NCBI GenBank assembly: GCA_026260175.1
Contig: JAKCWW010000598.1
Span: forward strand, 1-64,000
Direction: 5' to 3'
Length of the DNA: 64,000 bases
Source: Reticulitermes lucifugus
Taxonomy: Eukaryota > Arthropoda > Insecta > Blattodea > Rhinotermitidae
The notes below the pieces were generated by a model. The model saw only the letters and a list, made by a program, of their open reading frames with translations, was not told where the DNA came from and did no database searches. The position numbers and the translations under genes are program-made. The stretch's first letter is position 1, and each line of letters starts with the position of its first letter. Shown here one piece after another: positions 46,462 through 56,829 of this stretch.

Positions 46462-47340
46462 TTATTTCAGAACGTTTTCAATATGTCCACCGCCCACCTC
46501 ACAACGTGGCATATGCAAAGAACGAAATGTTGCGCTGTCCACCTCAACATGTTAGTACCAGTATGTTCAGTAACTGTGCATGTTACACATTACAGATCTG
46601 TGATGCTTTGGGGATGATTGCAATTGACATAATCCTTAGGAAATCTCCACAATTATGGTGGCCAAGACCACCCTACTCCAGATCAACCAGGGCGGCAGTT
46701 TAAGTGTACTTGATCATGGAAATGAGTGTTTAAAGTGTCCAGAACAGTGTTAGCGTTGTGTTGTCTGAATTTATTTTGTTGGGAAAATATATCATTGTGG
46801 TCACAACCCGTCCCTTTCAAAAGAAAGGAATAAGGTTCTCTTCCAGAATTGCACTGTGATGTTCGAATTTCACATTCCCCTCTAGCAATACTGGATACAC
46901 AATTCCAGCAGTGTGCAGAGCACACCAAATTGTACACGCATTGGACGAAGTGGAGGTTTGGATTTTCCGCTACCCACATTTCCCTCTTTGTTTGTTAACA
47001 GTCCGGGTAAGGGAGGTCCTCATCTATAAACTAATGTTCAGAATTCCAGTATTTGCTTTACTGAAATCAGCAAATGAACAACAAACTCTGTGTGACGATG
47101 TTTTTAATGACCACTCAATGTCTGAAAAATCTGTAGCTATCTCGCAAGGAATATTTGTATGTGTTGTTCCAATACTAAATGCCAGTCTTTCGAGAGAGCT
47201 GAGAATTGATTCGCTGGAATTCTTTGAATTGCTTTCTCCACGCTTTGCTCAGTATCGTTAGTTCTTACTGCTGTGCTTATGTCCACAGCACTACTGACAT
47301 TTTGTAGAACAACCCGTTCTTTTTTAAATTTGTGTACCAA
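46462..47340 (-). pseudogene. IS630/Tc1-like (DUF4817-type) transposase relic
   Basis: The minus-strand C-terminus reads CEVGGGHIENVLK followed by TAA at 46464-46462, the hallmark ending of a transposase group common in cockroaches and other arthropods. Upstream, WVAENPNLHFVQCVYNLVCS (about 46979-46920) and NANTVLDTLNTHFHDQVHL (about 46755-46700) fall where the middle of the catalytic domain would be. GLGHHNCGDFLRIMSIAI (about 46660-46610) fits the CDFFLWGYLKD-like end of the core. The frames are split by several shifts, and of the DDE residues I can place only a possible last one (GDF). The protein would have moved the parent element by cut and paste. Terminal inverted repeats were not found. 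Confidence 0.6.
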
Positions 47341-47344
47341 AATT

Positions 47345-49200
47345 ATAATTTTTGAAGGTGCGTTACGAACATTAAATGGTGGTAATTTCTTTGCACTAGC
47401 ACGACACTTTCATGTGTAAAACGTTTGCACAGTAAACACCCTCTGTAGCAGTGCTTTTCAACAAGTGATGCGCGTACTGCTGGTGGTAAGCGGAGAGTCG
47501 TCTGGTGCTACGTGAAGTTATATGGGAATTATCAGTTCCAAAATTCAGTTTTGAAGATGATACTTATGGCATTAAAACCTGTTTAAATTTATTTAAATGA
47601 AAAGAAAAATTAAAGCAGTGGTATAGTCGTCTAACACAACTGTAGTAGATTCGTAAATCTGTATTCATGCATTCATCTTCAGGCTGTGTAATTGTATTAG
47701 GATGTGATTCTTTACTAATATATATACATATATATATATATACTTTTGTGGAGATCTCAACCTTTCATGAAAGTATTTTTCAATATATGTCACTTAAAAA
47801 GTCTTAATTAAATAATTTGAAGGTAACAAATGTAAAATCCCAAGGAGTTGTTCCTTGATAATGGTGCGTGTTGATTAAAATGGTGTTCGATAACACGTCT
47901 GGTAGACTGAAGGAATGAGCATCATCATAATTTATTAGGCGACTTTTAAATAAGAGAAATAAGGTTGAAATGCAGAACAGTGTGAAGGCAGTGCATTCAC
48001 TTGCATTGTGGATCCGTTGAATCGTTTCCGTGATATCGACTAGAGTGACTTTTCCGTAAATTTGAGCTGCTTAACTTGAATGTAGGTGTAACCAACCTTC
48101 TACAATTGTTAGACGGTTATACCAGTTGTTTAATTTTAAATCCAATGCAATGGGATGCAGAACATCAAAGAAAAGAAAATCATTGTAAACTGTACACCAG
48201 ACACTATTTTATGTTTGAAATGTAAATACAGAATTTTCTTTGTCGTCTAGTCGCGAGTGATGACTGAATAGTGTAACTTGTTTAAACACGTGAAAGAGCG
48301 CGTCAGACTGGAGTGCTGAGGACCCCAGAATGTCATAGTTATTGTGTGTGGCTTTTCAGTTACATTTCTAACGGTGGTCACTATTTAGGGAAAACCACGG
48401 AGTCGTAAACCCTTACAGACTCACTACCTTCAAAATGTGGTGGAAGGGGAAGCGGCAAGCAGGAAATCAGCAAATATTTTGTGAGAGAAAGCCCAAAGCT
48501 ACTAACCGGAAAATCTGCTGTCTGGGGGCAGTAGCAAGCAAGGGAAAAATGTAATACTGTACTTACTGGTATTTTTAAGAGATTTTACCGCCAGTTGGAA
48601 ACGAATACTAAGCCTGTGTAGCGGATCGTATTGTGACCGTTATGTGATTGTCAATAATACATACACTGCGTTTTAACAAAAGAAGCACATGTCCTGTTAT
48701 TATTAATTGCAAAGGGTTGTGCATTTAGTGGTAACAGTGAAAAAATTGCACCAGAAAATAAGAAACTATGATACTACTTTTTTCACTACCTAGTGGTACG
48801 ATTTGTTTTTTCGTGATAGTGATAGGTTTTCTGTGTTCTTATCCTGCTAACCTGATGAAGAAAGTGGGTTTTATGAAAAAAGATGCTGGGGTGACTAACA
48901 AGGTGTAAAAGAATATCGTTTCAAATGTTGTGCCTTACCATCTTTAAAAACCTTGGGACTTAGTTAATTGATTCTTTCATTAATATCTTGAGTCTGTTAA
49001 GAGTTAAGAGTCTTTTAAGAAGCACATATAATTTTAAATTCGATGAAAATCTGTGATGGTGGTTTAGCAGTCGTACTGTTATATTTGGGAGATACCCAGA
49101 TGGAACTATAACCAGAACTGGCTGTTATGGCTGCGGTGTAATGTAATTTCTTTACAAAAAATACAGAGAAAATTCCGGCATATAATTGTGATAAATTACA
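47345..49200. other. No recognised gene
   Basis: A TATATATACATATATATATA tract lies at 47718-47744. No open frame with a domain and no repeat core was identified. Confidence 0.5.
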
Positions 49201-49221
49201 TTTTATTATGTAAAATTGACA

Positions 49222-49476
49222 GCCGATCCCAGTGGCCGAGCGGTCTAAGTCGTGGGTCTGCGGGCGCTCACTTACTGGGATTGCGGGTTCGAATCCCGCC
49301 GGGGGCATGGATGTCTGTCTCTTGTGAGTGTTGTGTGTTGTCAGGTAGAGATCTCTGCGTCGAGCTGATCACTCGTCCAGAGTTCTACCGAGTGTGGCGT
49401 GTCTGAGTGTGATCGTGAAGACTGGATAATGAGGAGGTCCTGGTTCAGTAGGCGCTGTTGCGCCATGGAAAGAGAA
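49222..49476 (+). repeat. SINE family A with perfect 14-bp target duplication
   Basis: The element is bounded by ATGTAAAATTGACA at 49208-49221 and again at 49477-49490, identical over 14 bases. It begins with GATCCCAGTGGCCGAGCGGT (box A), has GCGGGTTCGAATCCCGCCGG (box B), then CATGGATGTCTGTCTCTTGT and the family body, ending in GGAAAGAGAA. The exact duplication sets the true ends of the family. Open frames on either strand here (72 and 97 codons) are SINE translations, not genes. Confidence 0.9.
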
Positions 49477-49499
49477 ATGTAAAATTGACATATTTGCAG

Positions 49500-49898
49500 T
49501 ACAGCCCACGTGATGATTTTTTTTTGGCTGTCTTTAAAGATGTTTTTTGTTTATCGCAGACATTTTATTGGGAGGGAGGGACTAGGGACGGGGGGTCTGA
49601 TTTTGACCTATATCATTCACTCGTATGTCATTTCATGTAGATTGCCACCCACTACGGTCAAATTACGTCTCTCGTTGATCTGGAAACAGATACACGTACT
49701 ATGTATGTGTTCGCGTCGTGTGCTTAGAATGCACGAGGAGATCAATTAGAAGGTAGCCAAGCAAATGCCGGGATGGCTCATAATTAGACGACTGCCGCTT
49801 CCTTCTGCAGCTTTCCAATACACGAGTCACTATTCGAATCTCGACCACAATATAAACTAATTTGGGTGGAGATTTTTGTGGTTTTGCTCAGTCCCTTG

Positions 49899-49939
<41 letters not shown>

Positions 49940-50870
49940 GATAATACCTTAAATTAGGAAACGATTTTACCATTTTTAAAATTCATTAGTAAATAGTCAC
50001 CGTACCATTCGACGCTGTAATGTGTGGCCTGAGCTACTAACAGAGTCTTTAAATAAATCGTGAACAAGTACAGTAAATATATCGCTGCCGCCGCCGCCGC
50101 CGTCATCGTAATCATAATTATTGTATAGTTTACCCATTACATAACATTCAGTGAGATATTGTAGAATAATAATTCGGGAGGGTTGTGGAAGAACCTGATC
50201 GTATAGCATTTTAAATGACAGTGAGTTGTGTAGAGAGCGCAGACGTTACGCGAACTGGTCGGCCCGACTTCGCGGAGGAGCGTTTTACATTTCGTCTTTG
50301 TCTGCCTTAACAGAGACCAACTGCAGTACCCCACCATCTAACTGGAGAGGCTGCGATTAGACGAGGAGACTTGGTCAAGATAGCTAAGGTTTAAACTGGC
50401 CTTGTACCTCGCTGTTGTGGAGGAGTGCTAACCGCCGCAGTTGGTGTTATTTTGTGGTGTGTGCTGTCATGAAGCATTCCCGTTTATGTAGCGGTAACGG
50501 GATGAGCTAATTGATTTATATTGTGGCTTTTGTCGGTATGTTCTTTTATTATTGTTTTTTTTTGCAAGATTGACGGCTGTAATGAGATTTTTTTGGGGTT
50601 GGGAACGCTCACTGGATGAAGTTACGATGACACACGGAGACGACGGCGGTGATGATAAAGTGGCAGCGGGAAGAAGTGACCACAAGTGTAAAGTCGAACC
50701 GGAGAACGTTTGTGTTGTATTTGCACAAACCGTTATTTTCGTATCTATCAGAGGTGAGAGAAGAAGTCATGCCTGTGACTTAGACCGTCGATTTGGTCTT
50801 GAAACTCGGACCTTCTTTACGAAAGGTTAGAGTCTTATCCCTCTTATCCAGACCTCCTATGTCGACGTTG
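49500..50870. other. No recognised gene; microsatellites and a CpG patch
   Basis: (TA)n lies at 49902-49937 and (CCG)n at 50087-50102. A CpG-rich patch lies at 50236-50285 (GAGCGCAGACGTTACGCGAA, CTTCGCGGAGGAGCG). It might be a promoter of a plus-strand transcript, but no donor or coding exon was convincingly linked to it. Confidence 0.4.
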
Positions 50871-50874
50871 TTGA

Positions 50875-51142
50875 CAGGGCCGGCTCGAGACTTGTGGGCG
50901 CCACGGACCGGCTAATAATTTGGCGCCCGTTCAGACCGAAACTTTTTCGGCCTAGGACAGGGCTGGCGAACCCTTTTGAGGGCCCGTGCCCAAATTACGG
51001 GTGATTTTCGGAGAAATGCTTTCGCATGTGGAAACCTGAGTTCATTAGCACCGTATTTCGGATTATCCCAGTGACGTCTTAGCCCCCTAACGGGTTGACG
51101 CCCCGGGCAACTGCCCGGCTGGCCCGCCCCTAGCCGGCCCTG
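50875..51142. mobile_element. hAT-like MITE, 268 bp
   Basis: The left end is CAGGGCCGGCTCGAG and the complement of the right end is CAGGGCCGGCTAGGG, terminal repeats of a type common in non-autonomous hAT elements. The flanking octamers GTTGTTGA (50867-50874) and GCTGTAGG (51143-51150) agree at 5 of 8 positions, a weak old target duplication. Inside, CAGGGCTGGCGAACCCTTTT at 50958 is another hAT-type terminus, suggesting a nested or rearranged element. The minus-strand open frame across it is not a gene. Confidence 0.6.
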
Positions 51143-51295
51143 GCTGTAGGTACGTAATATAAAAAACTGCAGCATCGTTAAATAAACCATCGACAGTGTA
51201 TCATACTTTGTATGCACAGTTGTTAGGTTGACTTTTTCTTCTGTTACGTTACACACTTTGGCTGAGACGTGGAGCACGTGAAGCATGTCGGGACT

Positions 51296-51361
51296 GTTAA
51301 CCCTATAAAGGACGGTGGTAACTATATGTATCACCCGCTTTAACATTAAAAGCTCTGCATT

Positions 51362-51418
<57 letters not shown>

Positions 51419-51478
51419 GTATTTATTTGTTTTCTATTATTCTCAGCATAAACTACCATTATTTGAGTAAACAGTGCA
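51296..51478. repeat. Second copy of a paired repeat, with (CA)n expansion
   Basis: ACGGTGGTAACTATATGTAT, CACCCGCTTTAACATTAAAA and GAGTAAACAGTGCAGG correspond to 45655-45762. Where that copy has GTGTTTGTGTATTT, this one carries 26 CA units at 51365-51416. The CA run causes a cysteine/valine-repeat open frame on the minus strand, which is an artefact. Confidence 0.7.
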
Positions 51479-51479
51479 G

Positions 51480-51945
51480 GGAAAGCAATAATTAGATCGA
51501 ATTATATTTGGGCAACACTTTCTTTTAGGAAGTCGTTATTTTGAGACTTAATAGTTCGGACATTATCCATCGTCTACGTTTTATGTTAATGCGGTAACGT
51601 CTAGAAACTGGTTCTGGTTTTAGTCTTCAGGAGAAAAGGAGGGGTTTTGTTGGAAAGAGGTAGTCAGTCACTGCAGCAGGAAGGAGGGATAACCTATATT
51701 TCGAGTTCGTACCGATTATATAATTCATTTCTGAAGTCTCTAAAAATCTTTGTTTCTTTGGAGTTTCGTTTTCTTTGTCTTCTCTGTCCTTTATCTTCTC
51801 CTCCTGGGTCTTATCCCTGTTTTTTTTTCTTCGCCATATTTTCCGTCTTGCTCTGTTTTCTCCACCTTTTTTCGTCTTCCACTTTTGTACCCTTTTTGTC
51901 TTCTCCCTCACTTTATTCATCGTTATCCACTCTGTTTTCCCCATC
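51480..51945. other. Polypyrimidine-rich lead-in; no recognised gene
   Basis: From about 51730 the plus strand becomes C/T-rich, with TTTTTTTTCTTCGCC and CGTCTTCCAC strings. The opposite-strand open frame (52004-51627) is a lysine/glutamate-rich product of this composition and is not regarded as a gene. Confidence 0.6.
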
Positions 51946-51951
51946 TTTGTC

Positions 51952-52800
51952 GCCTTCTCCTTTTCATCTTCGTTTACGTGGTTTTTTCGTCTTCCCATTT
52001 TCACTCATTATATCCCTGTTTCGTCTTCTTTTTTGCAATTTCATTTTCTCTTCTTTATCTTTTTAGGTCTCGCTTTTAACCCTGTTTCCATTTTGTCTTC
52101 CCTTTTAGTCTTCTTCCTCTTTTTTACTTTCTCCGTTTTCCCCGTTTCCCTCTTCGTGTTTTACTTTCTCCATTTTCCCCTTTTCCCTCTTCGTATTATT
52201 CTCTCTCCCCATCCTTTTAATCTTCTATTTTCTCTTTGTGTCATATTGTCCTTTTTTCTTTCTCTTTCTTCTCCAATTTTTCGTCTTGTTTGGTTCTGCC
52301 TCTGGTGCTTCAGTCGGTTGCTGTTTTAGTGTATGTAAAATGATCCTGCCTGAGTGTAAATTTTTATCTACATACTAATGTGTGTGTAACAGAGACGTCT
52401 TCTCCCCCTTTTATCTTCGTTTACGTGGTTTTTTTCGTCTTACCGTTTTAATCTCCCGTGTTTCGTCTTCTATTTCGTAATTCCATTTTCTCTTCTCCTT
52501 CATCGTTTTACGTCCGCTTTTAGCCCTGTTTATTTTTTGTCTTTCCTTTTAGTCGTCTTACTCTTTTTTACTTTCTCCATTTTCCTCTTTCCCCTCTCCG
52601 TATTATGCTTCCTCCCCTTCTTTTAATCTTCTCATATTTTCTTCTTGTTTCATTTGTCCTTTTTTAGTTCTGTTTCTTCTTCACTTCTCTTGTTTGGTTC
52701 TGCGCATTGTGCTTCCGTCGGTTGCTGTTATTAGTGCATGTAATATGATCTGAGTGTGTAAATTTTTATCTGCCTGCTGATGTGTTTGTAACAGAGACGT
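51952..52800. repeat. Tandem duplication of a ~400-445-bp polypyrimidine unit
   Basis: Copy 1 (about 51952-52398) and copy 2 (about 52399-52800) start with TATCTTCGTTTACGTGGTTT-like sequence (51966 and 52412) and end with AGTGTAAATTTTTATCT and AACAGAGACGTC (52389 and 52791). The spacing is 446 bases at the start and about 402 at the end, so indels have accumulated. Within each copy shorter near-repeats occur (TTTTTACTTTCTCC twice in about 38 bases). Nearly all residues for several hundred bases are C or T. Confidence 0.8.
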
Positions 52801-53039
52801 CAGAACTGATCAAGTTGTGCAGGTGTGGGAGTGGGAATAAATTCAAGAGAGCGGCGAAGCATTGCTGTGTGTAGGTAGAAGTATTCACGGGCGGGTTGGT
52901 GGCCTCTGTGATTCCGTAGTCTCATCAACGACAACCACAATGTAAATCTTTTCGAATGTTCTTTAGCCTGTCGAAAGGGGAACATTCTTAAAACTGTGAT
53001 GTCCTGGGTTATGATCCCATGTAATTTCATAACAACGTG

Positions 53040-53115
53040 CTGCCTCTGTCTTCAGGGTGGAATATGGAGGTAGCAGATTTCTCCGAAACGTTCGTAACCA
53101 TCAACGAAAGTGAAC
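53040..53115 (-). repeat. YQRF-type dispersed repeat fragment
   Basis: CTGTCTTCAGGGTGGAATAT, GGAGGTAGCAGATTTCTCCG and AAACGTTCGTAACC, read on the minus strand, follow the family core. Confidence 0.5.
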
Positions 53116-53119
53116 CGAT

Positions 53120-54405
53120 TATAGCTCAGAGCGACATATTCATTTTTACATCCATGAAAACCGTCAAGTCGCATCTTCGTACAATCTTACATACGGGCGT
53201 CGTTTAAACCTCTTCTCTTCTGTCATTTCTTCTTGTGAACACTCCCGCTGCAGGTCTGCTCAGTCTGCTAGGGGCCGCTTGTTTTGCACGTCTTCCCTTC
53301 ATTTCTTCCGCTTCGCAGTTCCACGTATTGCCATTTATGCATTTCGTTATTTTGATCGTAAATATCATACCACAATACTAAGTCATGTTATAACGTGCTT
53401 TGGAGAAGGATTTTTATACGGACAAACTAGAATATTTTTGCAGGAATGCCAAGGTCACCTGTTATTTCAAATTAGGATGATGGTAACCATTCGTGTTGAA
53501 CATCGAATAAAGTTTGTCATTACACTTCATTCATTTCCTTGAGTTAGCAGTGTATATAACTGCATTGTTGGTCTGTTTGGTGCTACATTGCGATATGATA
53601 CACAGGATGGAAGTGTACAAAACTATTGTCATGCGTTCTGTGTTTGGATTTCATTTACCTAGAATACGCGGGAGGCTGGAGAACATTCCACTTGGTATAC
53701 CTAATTGTAGACGGAAGGATGTTATCAAATTTGATCGTAAAGCAATAGGAGTGTGTTATTTTGTCTGCAGGAGTGTTTTGCCTCAGGAAGAGGTCCGGTG
53801 GCAGGGTGGGAGGCTCCTGTGAAAAGGGTAGTGAACGTTTGGTTTTATAAAGGAGAGGGATTTCTTGACCACCCGAGCGACTGTCAGCGTTCAGGAAGCA
53901 TTCTGCTGTGTGTAGTTGGTGAAACCTCTACGCTCACATTGAGAGAAAGTGATGGTGTGGAATATGATAAGGACAGTATTGGGACCTAAAAAGGCTGGAG
54001 TAACGTAGAATGTACAGAATTACTTAACGCGAATAGCCTGATAGTGTTAATGTAGATGACAAGACCGAGAGGTGGACTCGTGGAACGCATATGAAAATTA
54101 ACGTAATTGTAGAAAATGTTGCTTTGAAAACGTCATTAGACCGTGACCATTGATTCCACATCCTCTTACACTTCATTAGTCACTATCATCTACTCTTCGG
54201 CGTCTGGTGGTTTAAGCTATTGACGTTAAATAACAAATAAATAAATAAAAATGTTTTTTTAAAAGTATGCCGGTGAGTGGCAGCGTGGTTAACACGTCGC
54301 ATGATGCATGCATTGCGTTACTACTTGGATTTTCTTGGTGACTTGAACAGACATTATCTGTGTAAGGAAACACTTTACTAAGGAATTAGTCTTGTAAACA
54401 TGAAA
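53120..54405. other. No recognised gene
   Basis: Three overlapping plus-strand frames between 53279 and 53989 (76-102 codons) have no domains that I know. They may be intron or old repeat sequence. Confidence 0.4.
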
Positions 54406-54409
54406 AGCA

Positions 54410-54640
54410 AGGTAGTGTATGTGCTTAATTACACCTGCATTACATACGGGGAGTTGTGGTTTAGTTTTACTCATTCTTAACCTCGGCCCGAGATGGAGGT
54501 GAATGTTTGGATTCATGCTTGAACCGATGTACCGCTCGGCAAAGGGCTACCTACCTGTACTCAGTGGATAGGAGGCGGGGTGGGCCGTAGAGCTGGTCTG
54601 CAGTGTGAAGAGTCGATACATTATTTTGGAAAAGTGAAGT
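54410..54640 (-). repeat. SINE family B copy
   Basis: The minus-orientation order includes GTGCTTAATTACACCTGCAT, CTCATTCTTAACCTCGGC, GAGATGGAGGTGAATGTTTG, then GGATAGGAGGCGGGGTGGGC and AGAGCTGGTCTGCAGTG. Confidence 0.55.
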
Positions 54641-54773
54641 TTTCTGCTGACCATAGACTTTTAAATGCTGCGTGTGAAATGTAGTCAGGTGCTTTAAGGG
54701 TTGTTGAAGACAATGCTCACAAAAATATTTGGACTTAAGTAGGGTGGCATATGAACTGTCCAATTGTGTAGAA

Positions 54774-55540
54774 CAGCGGTTCCCAACCTTGTATGTCTGT
54801 GACCCTAAAGTAACAAACGGTATGTGACCCGCCACCCTACCATGGAAACGGCAATAGTCAGTGATATTTACTATAAATGAACTAATACTAATGCATTTTC
54901 TTGAACACTACATAACATTGCCACTTATTAAAAATATTAAATTTTTAATGTTATTTGTCAAATCCAATATTTTTTGTGAAAATATTAAATACACAAAACA
55001 CGCAAGAAACAAATCTTTTTTAAATAACTCTTACATGTGCTAGTTAGACAAATCATTTGCTTCTAAATAAAAACTTGTGAAATACTGAACATACGGAACG
55101 TGACATAAAATGAACAGAACACTAATGTCAAAAATTTACTGACTGAAAAATTTGATACATGTGTTATTTATTTTAAATAAAGCTTATTACTTTACAAAGA
55201 TTGAATGTAATGTGAAAATTAAAATGGAATATGTTTGTAATGTACTGGGCATATGGATACTTCGTATAAAATCTGAACAAATACGTTTTACATTACTAAC
55301 ATTGGCATTGCGAAAAATGAAATTTTAGAAAAAGTATGTAAAAATTTAAAAGTTACATTTTGTATTCAGTAAAATTCAATAATGCAAGTTATTTAAAATG
55401 TAATTGCTCCAGTGTGTTTAAAATTAATAAACACAAATTCAGTAATTATATTTTCTCAACCATTGTGTTTGAATTTAAATAAATTCTAAAAGGTTCTGAC
55501 GATTGTATATAACATTGAGAACTAATTGTATTCTGCACTT
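54774..55540 (+). mobile_element. Possible hAT-like element, left end only
   Basis: CAGCGGTTCCCAACCTTGTA at 54774, followed by TGTGACCCTAAAGT, resembles the terminus of Charlie-like hAT elements. The sequence beyond (54840-55540) is strikingly AT-rich and without a gene, as in many non-autonomous elements. I could not identify a matching right end or target duplication, so the end coordinate is only where the AT-rich block stops. Confidence 0.35.
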
Positions 55541-55574
55541 TGTCCATCGTCCGGATAAAATATAAAAATATAAA

Positions 55575-55640
55575 ATCACGACGTTTCGGAAGCTGGTTCT
55601 TCTTCCGTCTTCAGGTGAAGGGAGGGGAGACACCTACTCG
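55575..55640 (+). repeat. YQRF-type dispersed repeat fragment
   Basis: CGACGTTTCGGAAGCTGGTT and CTTCCGTCTTCAGGTGAAGG match the family core. Confidence 0.5.
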
Positions 55641-55879
55641 GATGGGTCCCTTAGACCGAGCTAATCTCAATCACTGGACAACTTCAGCCGGTAAAAACAC
55701 AGCTATAAGAATACCTGAGGCCAGGTTATGTCAGAGGAAGATAACAGGTAAATAAGCATTTAATGCTTATTTATCTCTTACGGGTTTTGCAACCTAGACG
55801 CATGGTGTTTACTGCGCGGTACGAACTGAATCCTGAAATATAATTCGGGTTATTCTGTCTTTTAAGGGAATAAGTGGCC

Positions 55880-56097
55880 GATCCCAGTGGCCCTGCGGTC
55901 TAAGGCGTGGGTCTTCGGCCGCTCGCTTACTAGGATCNNNNNNNNNNNNNNNNNNNNNNNNNNNNNNNNNNNNNNNNNNNNNNNNNNAGAGGTCTCTGCG
56001 ACGAGCTGGTCCCTCGTCCAGAGGAGTCGTACCGAGTGTGGTGTGTCTAACATGTGTGTGATCATGAAACCTCGACGAAGGGGTGCATTTCGGGCAT
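55880..56097 (+). repeat. SINE family A, interrupted by an assembly gap
   Basis: The head GATCCCAGTGGCCCTGCGGT is followed by TAAGGCGTGGGTCTTCGGCC, and the body resumes after 50 N (55938-55987) with AGAGGTCTCTGCGACGAGCT and CCTCGTCCAGAGGAGTCG. By comparison with 49222-49476, about 70-80 bases of the element are expected at the gap. Confidence 0.75.
55938..55987. other. Assembly gap (50 N)
   Basis: Fifty undetermined bases within a SINE, probably a repeat the assembler did not resolve. The round number suggests a placeholder length. Open frames crossing it are not usable. Confidence 0.99.
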
Positions 56098-56110
56098 GAC
56101 TCGTGAAGTA

Positions 56111-56336
56111 CATGTGGCCCAAAAGTCTTTTTAACGAAAACATTCTGGTCGTCATTTCGATGCCAATGCGTAGTTGTGCCAGTCGATTTGTAAAACGGTG
56201 TCACAGAGTTGTCAGTTGCGCATTGAACATGGAGAATATAATTTCAGCAATTTTTTAAATGTCAGTAAGTAATAAATTTACAGAATATTTTAGTGTGCAG
56301 TTTTCTAACCGGTTACCTGACTTTCGGGCCACTCTG
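56111..56336 (+). mobile_element. MITE derived from an IS630/Tc1-like transposon, 226 bp
   Basis: The left end reads CATGTGGCCCAAAAGTC and the complement of the right end reads CAGAGTGGCCCGAAAGTC, so both carry GTGGCCCRAAAGTC. TA lies on each side (56109-56110 and 56337-56338). The internal sequence still encodes part of a transposase C-terminus on the plus strand (SICKTVSQSCQLRIEHGEYN), similar to the end of the relics at 46462-47340 and 62885-63250. It is therefore a deletion derivative of an autonomous IS630-type element. Confidence 0.78.
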
Positions 56337-56526
56337 TAGTTACTGGAGCGGAAATTGTTAACAGCCAAATTTGTAGAGAAAAATAAAGCACAATTAATGT
56401 TTTGTCATCTCATGTCTCAGAGAATCTAGAATCACTAACAGAGCGAACACGCAATAATTGTTACACTTTGCCTACATTTCCAATCTCGTTATCTTTGTGT
56501 GCAGATAAAACGGATACATCATTTAC

Positions 56527-56781
56527 GTTGGGTAATAGTATTTCCTCCGGGGACCAACATTCTTGAGGCCGGTAGTATGGGTACCCTCTCTCTTTCTCTC
56601 TATAGTATATAGGAAAGTAGGTCATCTGCTCCGAGCGAGTCAGTGTTGGGTTTTGGGGTCGCCGGTCTCTAGCTTTAGCCGGCGTGCAGAGAACAGAAAC
56701 CCAGCAAAGCAACGCAGTGGATACACCACGTAGTGGAAGCATAGTCATAATTATAATGGTGCAGACGTTCGTGTGAGGGTT
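56527..56781 (-). CDS. Candidate first coding exon of an unknown secreted protein
   Basis: On the minus strand a pyrimidine-rich stretch ending CAG (56784-56782) precedes the open segment. The first ATG is at 56748-56746 and a second two codons later. The 74 codons to a GTAAAT donor (56526-56521) encode MTMLPLRGVSTALLCWVSVL CTPAKA, a textbook signal peptide with a likely cut after AKA, then a mature part with TYFPIYYREKERGYPYYRPQ and ECWSPEEILLPN. The donor falls in phase 0. Without splicing the frame runs on to a stop just before 56461. G+C is higher than around it, and no repeat core is visible. I do not recognise the family. The dibasic and tyrosine-rich make-up would suit a small secreted or peptide-precursor protein, but that is inference. 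A chance open frame remains possible. Confidence 0.35.
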
Positions 56782-56829
56782 CTGACGTGGAGATTTCGGG
56801 AGAAAAATGCTCGTCCACATACAGTGCTT

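Noticed and set aside
49225-49310. tRNA-like sequence with good A and B boxes
   Set aside because: It is the head of SINE-A: the acceptor ends do not pair as a mature tRNA and the body continues without a terminator.
49015-49406. Open frames with PPAGFEPAIPVSERPQTHDL and similar peptides
   Set aside because: They are translations of SINE-A and its neighbourhood, a common false gene prediction in such genomes.
50912-51415. 167-codon minus-strand open frame
   Set aside because: It begins in a (CA)26 run and then crosses a hAT-like MITE; it is a composite of repeats.
51627-52329. Long open frames on both strands (lysine/glutamate-rich or serine/phenylalanine-rich)
   Set aside because: They result from the polypyrimidine composition, which removes stops in several frames at once.
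55862-56204. Open frames of 97-131 codons
   Set aside because: They cross 50 undetermined bases and consist of SINE-A sequence.
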